Shown: one piece after another, positions 36,701-42,445 of the stretch
Position numbering within the stretch: position 1 is the first letter of the stretch
Layout: each line of letters starts with the position of its first letter
From: Branchiostoma belcheri
Lineage: Eukaryota; Chordata; Leptocardii; Amphioxiformes; Branchiostomatidae
Direction of reading: 5' to 3'
NCBI RefSeq assembly: GCF_001625305.1
Contig: NW_017804020.1
Location: 860,018 to 924,017 of the forward strand
DNA length: 64,000 nt
Notes under the pieces: model-generated
Seen by the model: only the letters and a program-made list of their open reading frames with translations
The model's database searches: none
Told to the model about the DNA's origin: nothing
Program-made: the position numbers and the translations under genes

Positions 36701-37553
36701 GCTGAACCAGGCCCCGGTGCAACAGCTGCAACAGGTGCAGCAGATGCAGCAGCAGGTGCAGACATCGGCCGCACAGGAGCCGGGGCCACCCGTTGTACAG
36801 GAGACCCAGAGTGGACCAACCACCCCGACCATGCTGCAGCAGCCGAGGATGGCAGCCTCCAAGTCTACCGAGTCTATCATGAGCACGGTGTCCAGTCAAG
36901 TCGATCTGCAAGCTCAGCAGGGGCAAGAAGCCAAGAAACTTACAGACCACCTGACCAAGTACGCCGACCTGGTGGACTGGGAGAACAAGAAGGGAGCGCC
37001 TCCCGTGATGGAGAAGCTGAGTCTGAACGCCATCCGGGAGGCTCAGATCCGGCAGGAGATGGAGAGCGGCTTCGCCGTGCCGCAGGCCGTGCAGCAAACC
37101 GTGCTGCATTCTGGGTCGTCGTCGGGCAGCACGCCGTCGAGCACGCCCAAGCTGGGGCGGAAGTCGGACAGCGAGGCGCCCTCGCAGAGGCAGCTGTCGA
37201 GCGGTAACATTCCCCAGTATGCCATGCCGCCGCCACAGATGCTGGCCGCTCACCAGCAGATGCTCGCCCACCAGCAGCAGATCCTGCAGCAGCAAGGGTT
37301 CGCCGACTTCTCCCAGATCAACCAGCAGACCTTCCCCGGGGCCATGCACGCAGACTTCACCCAGTACAATCAGCAGACCTTCCCCACGTCCCAGCCCGTG
37401 TACATCCCGCAGGGCATGGGAACGCAGCAGGCCTGGGGCGTGGTCCCTCCATCGGCAAGCCTACCGCAGCAGGCGTACCAACAGGCACAACAGCAGCCAC
37501 CCTACAGCCACCTGCAGAAGGGCACCAGCAATCCGCCGTCCTCACAGAGATAG
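413..37553 (+). CDS. WNK: WNK (with-no-lysine) kinase, C-terminal portion, spliced, 5' end outside window
   Basis: WNK kinases phosphorylate SPAK/OSR1, which control SLC12 cation-chloride cotransporters and so cell volume and ion transport; they act in the cytoplasm. The kinase domain is upstream of this window. Identification rests on the remembered human WNK1 layout. The first exon matches the end of the first PF2-like domain and the basic-glutamine helix after it. Exons at 28127-30600 encode PF2-like domains. Five RFxV motifs lie in the tail, a coiled coil is encoded by 34692-35632, and the last residues (LQKGTSNPP) resemble the human end (LQKSISNPP). The exons listed separately sum to about 3,420 codons, larger than human WNK1 even without the kinase domain. 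Exon phases agree throughout except for one frameshift in exon 24725-25403. Most middle exons are phase 0-0, suggesting extensive exon skipping. Whether all are used in one transcript is not known. Confidence 0.9.
1238..1409 (+). CDS. WNK: WNK exon: glutamine-rich linker
   Basis: Phase 0 to 1. It follows cag and ends before gtaagtctg. Encodes a Q-rich stretch ending NLPAWTG. The acceptor could also be three bases later (cagcag ambiguity), which would only drop one Gln. The phase-1 end joins exactly to exon 5693. Confidence 0.8.
1470..1514 (+). repeat. Interstitial telomere-type (GGGTTA)n array
   Basis: About 7.5 units, with one TGGTTA and one GGGTCA variant, starting 61 bp after the donor of exon 1238-1409. 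The sense strand is G-rich. Confidence 0.95.
2405..2760 (+). repeat. Dispersed repeat D, single arm
   Basis: Contains catagctgtgaggcaaaaat, gacagaaaatggttgcttgt, a ggtggtacc word and a tgaaatgatgatgag word in the same order as 41305-41620. Confidence 0.75.
3672..3705 (+). repeat. (GAAA)n microsatellite
   Basis: Seven or so uninterrupted gaaa units in a WNK intron. Confidence 0.95.
5194..5211 (+). repeat. (CT)n microsatellite
   Basis: tctctctctctctctcta run in a WNK intron. Confidence 0.9.
5693..5907 (+). CDS. WNK: WNK exon: conserved GSGVGSS-SRDSS segment
   Basis: Phase 1 to 0, between tttcag and gtacac. Encodes EGTAPESGVGSSLTSEVSSRDSS, broken here by the Q-rich run SYHQQQQQQ. It resembles the human WNK1 segment DGTVDSGQGSSVFTESRVSS, a linker position shared by WNK1-type proteins. 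Confidence 0.85.
5989..6240. mobile_element. Fold-back (MITE-like) element
   Basis: Arms of about 50 bp at 5995-6045 and 6180-6232 are inverted copies (word gttctccaactcaaaaag and its complement). The 14-base word tcttccaagaaact appears on both sides (5942-5955 and 6237-6250). Confidence 0.8.
6761..6850 (+). CDS. WNK: WNK exon: Q/Y-rich, 30 codons
   Basis: Phase 0-0. Acceptor is ccccaccag, donor is gtaggaag. Encodes AQYQQQQLGQQYQSM followed by a PPGQMPQYMKQ end. No known domain; disordered linker. Confidence 0.75.
7457..7609 (+). CDS. WNK: WNK exon: basic GRRSSVP motif
   Basis: 51 codons, phase 0-0, from ccacag to gttgat (a weak donor). Starts VKKEAVRGRRSSVPALP. The RRSS motif is a candidate site for basophilic kinases. 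It ends GIHALATLLEGEQ. Confidence 0.65.
7610..9289 (+). other. WNK: WNK intron interval
   Basis: Apart from the tentative exon 8655-8735, the interval is A/T-rich with pyrimidine tracts. I see no further supported exon or repeat. Confidence 0.5.
8655..8735 (+). CDS. WNK: Tentative WNK exon, 27 codons
   Basis: An open phase 0-0 segment (KEKSSSFPDLTRLAIHRLL...) with a strong pyrimidine tract and ag acceptor before it and CAG|gtcttt after it. Composition is less proline/glutamine-rich than neighbouring exons, so this could be a chance open frame. Confidence 0.4.
9290..10153 (+). CDS. WNK: WNK exon: RRHT / LEAY internal repeats
   Basis: 288 codons, phase 0-0. It opens VPLPHVAALATRRPSLPIG. From 9545 to about 9943 it carries five degenerate copies of a motif of type A-R-R-H-T-[IV]-Q-[IV]-E, at ARRHTIQVE, ARRNTVQIE, AHRNTVQIE, ARRHTIQIE and ARRHTVPMG. 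These are interleaved with LEAYRQAV, LEAYHQSV and LEAYRHAV. The R-R-x-T pattern matches the consensus of basophilic kinases and resembles the RRRHT site (Thr60) in human WNK1. Both flanks are proline-rich. I do not recognise the repeat block from other proteins. Confidence 0.85.
9545..9943 (+). repeat. Coding degenerate repeat array (ARRHT / QLEAY units)
   Basis: Within exon 9290-10153. Units share both protein motifs and DNA words such as gtagacacac and tagaggcctatc, so they arose by internal duplication rather than convergence. Unit spacing is irregular (about 33-105 bp). Confidence 0.75.
10875..11096 (+). CDS. WNK: WNK exon: SVLMVGQPGMGVLP...PSPIVDQ
   Basis: 74 codons, phase 0-0, from acctag to gtctct. 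A nested donor (CAG|gtacca) after MAAMQ at 10958 would give a shorter in-frame form. Hydrophobic-proline linker without a known domain. Confidence 0.75.
11288..11472. repeat. Short tandem repeat beside an inverted repeat
   Basis: Three copies of a cgtatggtatggtctttt unit (11298-11343), then inverted arms near 11377-11408 and 11428-11464 (agaaagtgagaaatggaacg and its near complement). Confidence 0.75.
11549..11674 (+). CDS. WNK: WNK exon: proline/leucine-rich, 42 codons
   Basis: Phase 0-0, from ggcatag to gtcctt. Encodes PPTLLACPLPPSCPQLP and ends TTMAAGQTMQQ. It contains three cysteines, unusual for this linker. Confidence 0.65.
12746..13015 (+). CDS. WNK: WNK exon with 8-residue SLSALPxS repeats
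   Basis: 90 codons, phase 0-0, after a ctctctctcag acceptor. Opens PTLLVGQPSVALPP, similar to the start of exon 10875 (VLMVGQPGMGVLP). The centre has four degenerate 24-bp units (SLSALPGS, SLSALPAS, SLSAVPVP, SLPGLPVS). Ends SSQAVLQ before gtgtca. Confidence 0.8.
13766..13972 (+). CDS. WNK: WNK exon: S/M/P-rich, 65-69 codons
   Basis: Phase 0 start after cgctacag. Encodes SPVMLGAPHLSMSLSMSGLSG onward. Two in-frame donors are possible, CAG|gtcacc (exon ends 13960) and CAG|gtcact (ends 13972); both keep phase 0. Confidence 0.75.
15035..15355 (+). CDS. WNK: WNK exon with an RFLV motif and RRPSLSMS site
   Basis: 107 codons, phase 0-0, from tcaacag to gttcaa. Starts VGLPLSQPITAPQYYPYP and contains SPSEEEKRFLVGYYYGHQN. 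RFLV at 15185-15196 fits the SPAK/OSR1-binding RFx[VI] pattern and is preceded by acidic residues. RERRPSLSMS follows. Ends in the basic IKAKK. Confidence 0.85.
16499..16618 (+). CDS. WNK: WNK exon, 40 codons
   Basis: Phase 0-0, ctcaacag to gttttc. Encodes GAARPTTLSLLPSPPHYQ and ends YGNINSDQNK. No domain recognised. Confidence 0.6.
16819..16968 (+). CDS. WNK: WNK exon: IRRQPSLPIM motif
   Basis: 50 codons, phase 0-0, cgacag to gttctt. The start IRRQPSLPIM echoes RRPSLPIGSAM of exon 9290. The rest is tyrosine- and proline-rich (YYQLYHPPLSAPLP). Confidence 0.8.
17090..17285 (+). mobile_element. 5'-truncated non-LTR retrotransposon, C-terminal tail of reverse transcriptase ORF
   Basis: A frame from 17109 to TAA at 17283-17285 encodes a tail with YQPRIEAFKNSFFPRTIAAW, the pattern K-x-SFFPRTI-x-x-W common at the C terminus of non-LTR reverse transcriptases of animals. 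Only the last 60 or so codons remain. Lies in a WNK intron, same strand. Confidence 0.6.
17513..17629 (+). CDS. WNK: WNK exon, 39 codons
   Basis: Phase 0-0, tacttcag to gttaca. Encodes AQAATVSLLPYTGEHPP through LSPPTKQ. Linker with no recognised domain. Confidence 0.7.
17976..18125 (+). CDS. WNK: WNK exon: proline/threonine-rich, 50 codons
   Basis: Phase 0-0, atatcag to gtctta. Starts VQPTPATPRTPASASS and contains YFIYPPPPGAGIYPP. Ends VPQIGDQ. Confidence 0.75.
18650..18805 (+). CDS. WNK: WNK exon, 52 codons
   Basis: Phase 0-0, gctgtag to gtgcga. Encodes GVPMVSPLCAQSHLS through VVQDAITTALSLTALQEGDK. The last part could form a short helix. Confidence 0.75.
18838..18940. repeat. A/T homopolymer block
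   Basis: Alternating runs of 7-13 A and 7-10 T separated by gt or c, partly self-complementary. Probably slippage-prone; base counts here may be unreliable. Confidence 0.8.
18946..18978 (+). CDS. WNK: Candidate alternative terminal exon of WNK
   Basis: After a long T tract and ttcag acceptor, a phase-0 reading gives PVKKEGFGIA and then TGA. If joined to exon 18650-18805 it would end the protein before the downstream PF2-like and RFxV modules. No clear AATAAA follows closely, so this may equally be a decoy acceptor. Confidence 0.25.
   Translation, partial: PVKKEGFGIA
19268..19311 (+). repeat. 22-bp direct tandem repeat, two copies
   Basis: The unit tatttaaaggcccttaaaaa occurs twice in succession, identical. 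Confidence 0.9.
20634..20850. repeat. Dispersed intronic repeat, copy 1
   Basis: Shares order and words with 55655-55860 (tttacgttcacgg / tttatgtttgca, caggtgcag / caggtacagg, aaaaagaaagt, tcacggtaatgat / ctgtaatgat). Probably an old MITE. Confidence 0.55.
20909..21037 (+). CDS. WNK: WNK exon: AQAQAAYMQSM..., 43 codons
   Basis: Phase 0-0, cacccag to gtctga. Encodes AQAQAAYMQSMVAVAPHQSY, then YQPPVVLMPDQPGG. The acceptor pyrimidine tract is weak, and two further in-frame cag acceptors lie within 12 bases. Confidence 0.7.
21236..21515 (+). repeat. Direct repeat pair of about 85 bp
   Basis: accacagcaaacatacacac starts both 21240 and 21414; both continue through CA-rich sequence to ctgagaaaaactgttgc. 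Confidence 0.8.
22073..22231 (+). CDS. WNK: WNK exon: Q/P-rich, 53 codons
   Basis: Phase 0-0, ttccacag to gtgtga. Encodes GQVYMYQQAPGQQGIAPQ, continuing Q-rich to QSQQLDPQ. Confidence 0.75.
22878..22997 (+). CDS. WNK: WNK exon: Q-rich, 40 codons
   Basis: Phase 0-0, ttttgtag to gtaggg. Encodes ATLPMYQHQIPGATQPGQ and ends ASLQQHEQ. Confidence 0.75.
23021..23174. mobile_element. Fold-back (MITE-like) element
   Basis: Left arm 23021-23075 (tgtcatcttcatcagggcaa...) pairs with right arm 23115-23174. A related end, ttgttcaacaagtg...aataaagaactttgct, follows and recurs inverted at about 41077-41110. Confidence 0.8.
23231..23433 (+). repeat. Identical 98-bp tandem duplication (105-bp period)
   Basis: 23231-23328 and 23336-23433 match base for base as far as I can read. 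Intronic; either very recent or an assembly artefact. Confidence 0.9.
23835..24257 (+). CDS. WNK: WNK exon (duplicate copy 1) with VPQQGTQVSM repeats
   Basis: 141 codons, phase 0-0, gatgtag to gtctgg. Starts VVLSMAQQPLQAPAGAVIPE, contains several VPQQGTQVSM-type units and ends QVFQVAQQHLTQVPAPADV with a HPDQ end. Exon 24725-25403 has the same start, unit and end, so the two are tandem duplicates. Confidence 0.85.
24725..25403 (+). CDS. WNK: WNK exon (duplicate copy 2), minisatellite-expanded, contains a frameshift
   Basis: Same acceptor context (gatgtag|GTGGTATTGTC) and donor (CAG|gtctgg) as 23835-24257. It carries about twelve copies of a 30-bp unit (VPQQGTSAFM-like). Length is 679 bp, not a multiple of three. 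At 25111-25140 one unit is 19 bp instead of 30, an 11-bp loss that shifts the frame and leads to a stop near 25234. Before that point the first frame gives the expected protein; after it, the expected end (VFQVAQQHLTQVPAPADV) is in another frame. A 12-bp loss near 24943-24961 is harmless. Either a real allele, an assembly error, or an exon that is skipped. Confidence 0.75.
24820..25225 (+). repeat. 30-bp coding minisatellite (KpnI-site repeat)
   Basis: The word ggtaccacagcagggtaca recurs at 30-bp spacing, giving about a dozen GGTACC sites. Two units are short, by 12 bp (24943-24961) and 11 bp (25111-25130). A smaller related array lies in 23925-24130. Confidence 0.9.
25659..25760 (+). CDS. 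WNK: WNK exon, 34 codons
   Basis: Phase 0-0, ttgtgcag to gttgga. Encodes VVVSVYQPAVAVQPLSELPH and ends ACHIAARQ. GC-rich compared with its flanks. Confidence 0.7.
25808..26043 (+). mobile_element. MITE family C, copy 1
   Basis: Terminal inverted repeats of about 25 bp: tcggcagaacgtactgcacc at the left and its near complement ending tacgttctgtcga at the right. Body contains gcaacaggcaaaattct and gaccaaacatc. Same body and ends occur at 30072-30303, and inverted in 54475-55040. Confidence 0.8.
26362..26526 (+). CDS. WNK: WNK exon with repeated RPIPxHGTQPI
   Basis: 55 codons, phase 0-0, aatacag to gtcggg. Contains KPVRPIPLHGTQPIRPIPQH, a short duplicated RPIP motif, then YEVVPDRNLGSFSPQDQ. Confidence 0.75.
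26881..27054 (+). CDS. WNK: WNK exon: S/T/Q-rich, 58 codons
   Basis: Phase 0-0, atttcag to gttcga. Encodes TSGMVGSSQQQVAATGAATT, then SSGYSSSPVSDQSTQTSPTQ. Ser/Thr-rich, probably disordered. Confidence 0.8.
27576..27682 (+). CDS. WNK: WNK exon: charged linker before PF2-like domain 2
   Basis: Phase 0 to 2, tttctag to gtaaga. Encodes KQDVWQGDQGGKPHSPGLED, then AQTEQIHAQGTTKEG. The phase-2 end joins exactly to exon 28127. Confidence 0.8.
28127..28352 (+). CDS. WNK: WNK exon: PF2-like domain 2a, first half
   Basis: Phase 2 to 0, ttcacag to gtgagg. A lysine-rich stretch (KKVARSKSKRKHERPPK) precedes LSITKIEEGGLVECQFET, then TVTFRFESDEVDPEEIADNM. Human WNK1 has KPKLQVLNISDTGDRVVECQLET, then MVTFKFDLDGDNPEEIATIM at CCTL2. 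PF2-like folds mediate protein contacts and regulation in WNKs. Confidence 0.92.
28783..28947 (+). CDS. WNK: WNK exon: PF2-like domain 2a, second half
   Basis: 55 codons, phase 0-0, ctcacag to gtgagt. REEKHLLEHYVEVFKEQIRE is the C-terminal helical part of the domain, matching the human region FILAIERESFVDQVREIIEK. A basic linker (RIARKFTKKAHDVEG) follows and leads to the second copy. Confidence 0.9.
29378..29518 (+). CDS. WNK: WNK exon: PF2-like domain 2b, first half (duplicate)
   Basis: 47 codons, phase 0-0, tgcccag to gtaggc. GPVIKCTIISLEQEQQVVEC, then TSITFKFNVEDDSPEEMTDNM. It aligns along its whole length with exon 28127 and ends at the same residue pair NM, so the intron position is conserved between copies. 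Confidence 0.9.
30072..30303 (+). mobile_element. MITE family C, copy 2
   Basis: catcggcagaacgtactgtg at the left, cacaggcgcaacatgttctg at the right. Body aligns with 25808-26043 in the same orientation. Lies in the intron that splits PF2-like domain 2b. Confidence 0.8.
30415..30600 (+). CDS. WNK: WNK exon: PF2-like domain 2b, second half (duplicate)
   Basis: 62 codons, phase 0-0, cattag to gtgaac. VKEGLILEQHSGLFKEQICD aligns with REEKHLLEHYVEVFKEQIRE of exon 28783. The domain is followed by PAGRRRSASQSAEEK, a strong basophilic phosphosite candidate (RRRSAS). Confidence 0.9.
31148..31592 (+). CDS. WNK: WNK exon: proline/glutamine-rich with GMQPPQ repeats
   Basis: Phase 0 to 1, cctacag to gtaaag. 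KLQLEEQPPVQPEAPKSP, then three tandem copies of GMQPPQ (18 bp each, near 31405-31460) and several VVPPPQ-type units. Disordered. Confidence 0.85.
31827..34015 (+). CDS. WNK: WNK large exon: four RFxV motifs and a conserved helix
   Basis: 730 codons, phase 1 to 0, ttttcag to gttagt. P/S/T/Q-rich and disordered. RFxV motifs: RFAV (31928-31939), RFQV (33014-33025), RFLV (33614-33625), RFLV (33809-33820), each preceded by Gly. RFx[VI] peptides bind the conserved C-terminal domain of SPAK and OSR1, the WNK substrates. At 32641-32715 the sequence RPGDIEDLKMKLQELAKQ matches human WNK1 APGIDDIKTLEEKLRSLFSE. A methionine/tyrosine-rich section (33280-33400, MYPMYNQYPMGMYPYG) is notable. Confidence 0.93.
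34692..34885 (+). CDS. WNK: WNK exon: fifth tail RFxV and start of coiled coil
   Basis: Phase 0 to 2, ctctacag to gtgggt. QNGRFQVETVP has RFQV at 34755-34766. It ends GLNDEEMKLLLEK, the start of the helix that continues in the next exon; human WNK1 has EDEDLKLELRRLREKH at the matching place. Confidence 0.9.
35503..35632 (+). CDS. WNK: WNK exon: C-terminal coiled coil
   Basis: Phase 2 to 0, cctccag to gtcagt. HKQELAEVQMRQKQEVERLL aligns with human HLKEIQDLQSRQKHEIESLY. This helix contains the conserved HQ-type segment (RQKxE) thought to mediate WNK-WNK contact. Basic KKRPARPHQRSSS follows. Confidence 0.92.
36195..36284 (+). CDS. WNK: WNK exon: tyrosine-rich cassette, 30 codons
   Basis: Phase 0-0, gccatcag to gtctga. 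Encodes YKSLGYSAEYSFGSPSARWY, then SYYTLDDFNK: seven tyrosines in 30 residues and no glutamine, unlike its neighbours. Both splice sites are good. It can be skipped without changing frame. Confidence 0.7.
36669..37553 (+). CDS. WNK: WNK terminal coding exon
   Basis: 294 codons plus TAG, phase 0, cctcag acceptor. Starts with a glutamine-rich helix (VQQLQQGQMQQLNQ). LTDHLTKYADLVDWENKK resembles human FTDDLHKLVDNWARDA. The end SHLQKGTSNPPSSQR resembles human SNLQKSISNPPGSNLRTT, which supports this as the true C terminus. Confidence 0.92.
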   Translation: MQQLQQGQMQQLNQAPVQQLQQVQQMQQQVQTSAAQEPGPPVVQETQSGPTTPTMLQQPRMAASKSTESIMSTVSSQVDLQAQQGQEAKKLTDHLTKYADLVDWENKKGAPPVMEKLSLNAIREAQIRQEMESGFAVPQAVQQTVLHSGSSSGSTPSSTPKLGRKSDSEAPSQRQLSSGNIPQYAMPPPQMLAAHQQMLAHQQQILQQQGFADFSQINQQTFPGAMHADFTQYNQQTFPTSQPVYIPQGMGTQQAWGVVPPSASLPQQAYQQAQQQPPYSHLQKGTSNPPSSQR

Positions 37554-40500
37554 TATGCACAGGGCATCCACATATGATTAACAGGACGATACCAACAGAC
37601 TTGTCATGTGGATGAAGTGGATGGAAAAAAAAAGACGGACTTGCACTTCGAATAATTCCTGTATGCATACACTGTTCTTGTATACCGAGTATACCAAACA
37701 TGCTGCCAAATTAAAAACATGAATCCAGAGAAATGGACAATATACATGTAAATTTGCCTGAGAGAAAAAAAGAAGAAATAGTAGGCTAGAATCAACCCTG
37801 TTAACCATTGTAGCTATGTTACAACAGTGTGAGAAGCACACAGAACTCTAGAGCTGGGCTTGGCCAAATAAATACCTCTTCATTTTGATATGTCATCAGC
37901 TATGTGGAAAATGTATACTTAACTGTTTTTTTTTGGCAATACGTCTTGCTTTCTAGAGAGCTCAGACCTTGTTTCTTTTACTTGTAAAGCCATAGGTTTC
38001 GGTTGTGCTCAAAGAATGAAGTACCTGCATGTTAGATGCTGGTCAACCATGTACCATGTTACAGTTGTCGTGTAAGTGGTAACATTTCTATGACCCTGCC
38101 TTTTTTTGAGGTGTGAGCTTGAGTGTAAGTGACCGTCTGCCTGTCGTGAGTGTCGTGGTTTTTTGTAAACTTGACAAGCTTTCGAAGAGAGCGGATAGTC
38201 CGTGATGTGGATGTTTGTCAACTGTCAAGTCATTTTGACAGTTGCACACTCTAAAGGCTAGCTTGTGGTACTTGAAAAGCTGTATAGATTGTCTGAAAGT
38301 ACTTAAGAATTGGGGATAGTTTTCTCTTTAGAGAGAAGCACAATTTTCTGTCATGACATCAAAGATATCCCCCCATTATGAAGTGTGACGACTTCTTACA
38401 GAATGTGATGTCAAGTTTGGCTTGAGTTGTGAAAGTATACTGTTTAACGTGAGCTTTCCCTAAAACGTTTTTGTGTATTTGAAGTGTATGCTACAGTCAG
38501 CACTGTGTGATACTGTGTGATACAATCTTCAAACACTAGTATGAATCTCCCTCTCTACATTTTTGGGCCACCAAGTGTTACTGCTATGTATTCCTTGGAA
38601 CTTGTTTAATAGTCACTGACAATGGCTTGATCTCAAATGCCAAGTAAGCTGATGATTTTTTTCTTTTATTTAGCTCAGCATAAAAAAGAAAATGGTGGGA
38701 GTCACTGTTTCTGTGTTGGCCAATAGGAGAAGTTGTTTCATGTTGAAATGGGCCAATGATACGTAACCTTTGATGGCATCGTTAAGCAAATGAGAATTGG
38801 GCGAATTTTGCGGCCTGGGAAAGTGTTTTGAAGTTGGTTGTTTTATTATCCCAGTGGCCGCTAGAAAATGTCACCGAACAATTTTGGTTTGCGGCTTTGC
38901 CATCAGCCATGTGTTTAATATTAAAGCGTGTACTCATTAATAATCAATGCAACAATGCTGCAACGTTAAAAATGGCAGCGAAACATACAAAATGCCTTAC
39001 CCTGTACAGCTCAAATGGGAAAAATGTGTGTATTAGGTAGATATGGTGCTTTATATAGCTAAATTTGGTAACCAAATTGTATGCAATGTATAAAGGTGTG
39101 ACATGGATGCTCGACATTGCTTACCTTGCTTACAGTGAATGTTCCCATATTTCTGTACCTATCTCGAATATTATGCAATATCAAAAGGTTAAAAATTCTG
39201 TACAATTTCATCAAGAGTTTTGGCTGAAATGCTAGCTCCTTGTAACTATGATGGAATTTGAGCAGACTTGTACAAAAATTAATTGTTTTTGGATATCAGT
39301 ATTATGATTAACCCTTGTATATAAAAATGCTACAGTTGTTGTTTTTTTCTTTGTAGTTACATGTACCTCACATTGTTGTAATGCTGCAGTTACAAATTGA
39401 TCTTTAAAAAAAACATCAACATTGACTTTGAATCAGAAGCTACAGCTAGATACATTGTACCACTTCTTGAAAATGCTACATGCAACAGTAATGTAAATTC
39501 CTGGGCAAAATGAGGTTTATTCCCCCATTGCAGCAAAAGTGGAAGAATGTACAAAACCTTCAATTTTATTTTGTTCATATTTGATAGATTGTTAAATCCC
39601 ATAACTGTATCCTATACGTGAAACACCACTGGGAAGGACATTTTTTCATTCTGAAATATTTGTTAAGGTGGACTATTCCATTGAAATTGCAGCAGAGGGG
39701 TGGTCATAACACCACTCCACTGCACGCATCCCCACTTGTTGTTCCAAATACAAATCTTCCCATGTCAATCCTACTCATTAAACAAAGCATCACCACCTCC
39801 CCCCAATTTTTATGGAATACTCCGAACTCTATTTGTACCTTCCAAACGACAACTGGACAGAAAATAGTCCCAACTTCCTTTTGACCAGGAATATTTCCTA
39901 CGATAATGTTACAATAACCATGTTGTAATCTACTGTAATGCACAGCTACGGCTACGTAATTGTGGTACATGTACTACTGATTGCAAATCGCTGTTACTGA
40001 CACATTTCTTGTTTTATGCAAACTTTAACATTTGAAGCCTGATATATACCACGCTCCAGAAGTTTGAATGGGGATGTACATGTTTTTTTTCTTTTTGTTT
40101 GGATGCACTTAAAGAATGACAATTGTGTTGTATTTTGGAAAATGTACACTGAACAGAAGCCTTCTGAAATGCATAGTGTGTAATAATGAGGAGTTTTTCC
40201 TGTCACCAAACAATGTTATCAGTTTCAGATAAATGCTGTAGTACAAAAGAACACAGAGCCAGAACCTTTAGTACATGTCAGGAATCCACTAACTAGCAAT
40301 GATAACAATACAAGAAATACACAGAGGGATTGCTTCTACCCTCCGGCGAACACTTAGTATTCAAATCAGACTGTACCGGTTTTGTGAGAATAACTATTGA
40401 AGGCTTCTGCTGCACCTAATAAAAGTCGACCTGTGGATAATTTGTGTATAAACAGTGGGACCCAGTGGTGGGGCACGTTGTTGGGAGGGTCAAGCCAACT

Positions 40501-40560
40501 GGGGAAACGTTTCCCTCATTGAATTGCTTATTCCGCACATAACATGAATAAAGCAAGCAA
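37554..40560 (+). other. WNK: Probable long 3' UTR of WNK
   Basis: No open frame resembles protein. AATAAA hexamers on the + strand occur at 37867-37872, 40418-40423 and 40547-40552; a short form could end near 37890 and a long form near 40570. The stretch lacks the inverted repeats common elsewhere, which fits transcribed UTR. The extent is inference. Confidence 0.45.
37867..37872 (+). promoter_or_regulatory. WNK: Candidate poly(A) signal (proximal)
   Basis: AATAAA 314 bp after the WNK stop codon, the first such hexamer downstream. A T-rich stretch follows at about 37925. Confidence 0.4.
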
Positions 40561-41304
40561 TGATGCGGACAGCAACGCACGTTGTTTTGTGTCGTCAGTT
40601 TGACCCAGATAAGGTAGACTAATTTAATTTGAGTCTAGGGAACTAGGAGTGGGCAGAAATGAAAATATAGTTGATTTTAAGCTGGACAGAGATCTCGGAT
40701 AGTATACTGGTATATACTCGTACACAGATATGCCAAAGAAAAACAACGTCAACCACATCTTTAGCCCACTTACGTAAAGGCAAGTCTTTCTGTAGTTTGC
40801 TTTTAGAAACACGTACGTACAAATACACTCCAAGCAGGGGTTGGCAGGGAAGATTGTGACCTTTTTATCATATTCCCCGCGAAGCGACAGAAAAGGTCAA
40901 AATTTTCCCCACCAACCTCTGCTTCGAGAGTGCGTATACGTACAACCAGGTTAATTCTCCCTACGTCTGCTTGGCGCGCTATTGTAACGGACTTCGTCCA
41001 CACACGTCCACTTTGTGGCTTTTGAAAAGTGCTGCTTAGAAACGACTGTTCCACATATGGAGACGGGTACGGAATGGCAAAGTTCTTTATTCACAACCAC
41101 TTGTTGAACAAGTATATTCAATCATTCACCAACCTGATTAAATTATTTACGGAGGTCATCAGGGTGTGGATATTGTGTGTGCGTACAAGTGAAACCAAGG
41201 CCATTATACAGACCTGTAGTATAATGTCCTTGGTGAAACTAATAAAAAGATGCTTGCCAGGGTACGATCATGTACATTGTACTACCAAATGCTTGACAGT
41301 GTTA

Positions 41305-42195
41305 AAGGCACCCAATGCAATTTTAGGGAAATCCAAAACTCTTTTCAAAGTCAGTTTTCTGGTCATTCTTTAACTTGAGAAAATTGAATCAATCCTATTT
41401 CATAGAATACTGATATCTGTGAGGCAAAATGCGATGTCCCTGACAAAAAAAGGTTGCTTGTTTTGTATCGTAGCTATTTACGGGTGGTACCCAAAAATAA
41501 AGAGATGTTTCGCGTAGCTTGTTTTGGGGCTAATTCAAATGCTTTAGGTATGAAATGATGACAAAAGAACTGGCAGTAAATGTCAATATCAGACAAATTT
41601 CCTCATCCAGAATATTTTTCTTTTGGTGCCCTGAAATTACATCGGATGCCTTTTTGCTTCAGTCATTCATCAGAAGGACGCTACCCTTTTCGACGAAATG
41701 ATTTATTGCTTTAATGAATTAATAACTGAACAACAGTAGCTACAATTCAATTACGAGCAGGAAGATCACGCGACTCCTCATTTCCACCAACGTCATAGCA
41801 TAATGATCAACCATGAATAATCCATACCACAAGACAATATCATTACGATATGACGTACTTTGTTAAAAAAATTCGACGCAATTTCAGGAGGGAAAAAGAA
41901 ATTATTCCTGGACGAGGAAATCTGTCTTATATTGACATGTACTGCCATTTCTTCACCCATTCGTCACCATATTGCTTGAAGCGTTTGAAATATCCTCCAA
42001 ACAAGCTACAAGAAAAGTACCTGAACTTTTGTACCACAAATAAATAGCCAGAACCAGCCTACGATACGAAACAAGCAACCGTTTTCTGTCAGTGACATCC
42101 CAGTTTTGCTTTGCGGATATCTTCGCTATTTGATAGAGTTGATTCCCTTAAAAATGACCAGAAAATTGAAAATCCAGTTCTACTACCCTGAAATC
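41305..42195. mobile_element. Repeat D, complete fold-back element with arms of about 300 bp
   Basis: 41305-41620 and 41900-42195 are inverted copies (ggttgcttgttttgtatcgta versus tacgatacgaaacaagcaacc, shown here only in part). The A/T-rich centre (41650-41890) encodes nothing. Single arms recur at 2405-2760 and 61078-61222. Confidence 0.8.
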
Positions 42196-42196
42196 G

Positions 42197-42277
42197 CTAG
42201 CCTGGTTGCCAGACCTCTTTTAGCTTCCGAGTATGTACTATAGAGGACATAAGACTCTGGTCTGGTAACCAGGCTAT
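42197..42277. repeat. Short hairpin between two fold-back elements
   Basis: tagcctggttgccagac at 42199 pairs with gtctggtaaccaggcta at about 42260, separated by about 45 bp. Confidence 0.8.
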
Positions 42278-42445
42278 GAAATCGCTTTGTGTGCCAAGGT
42301 ACCTGGCTTGACGTAGGAGACAGAGCCCAAGTGGCCAAGTCTTGACAAAAAAAATCTCCTCGGAGAGAAAAATGACGTCAACGTGGATTTTGCTGTGTGC
42401 TGCTTCTAAGGGCAACAAGTGAAGCTTACAGTTGACATATACAAT

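Noticed and set aside
36504..37349. 281-codon open frame on the - strand
   Set aside because: Exact antisense of the last WNK exon; leucine/arginine-rich composition is what GC-rich Gln codons give in reverse.
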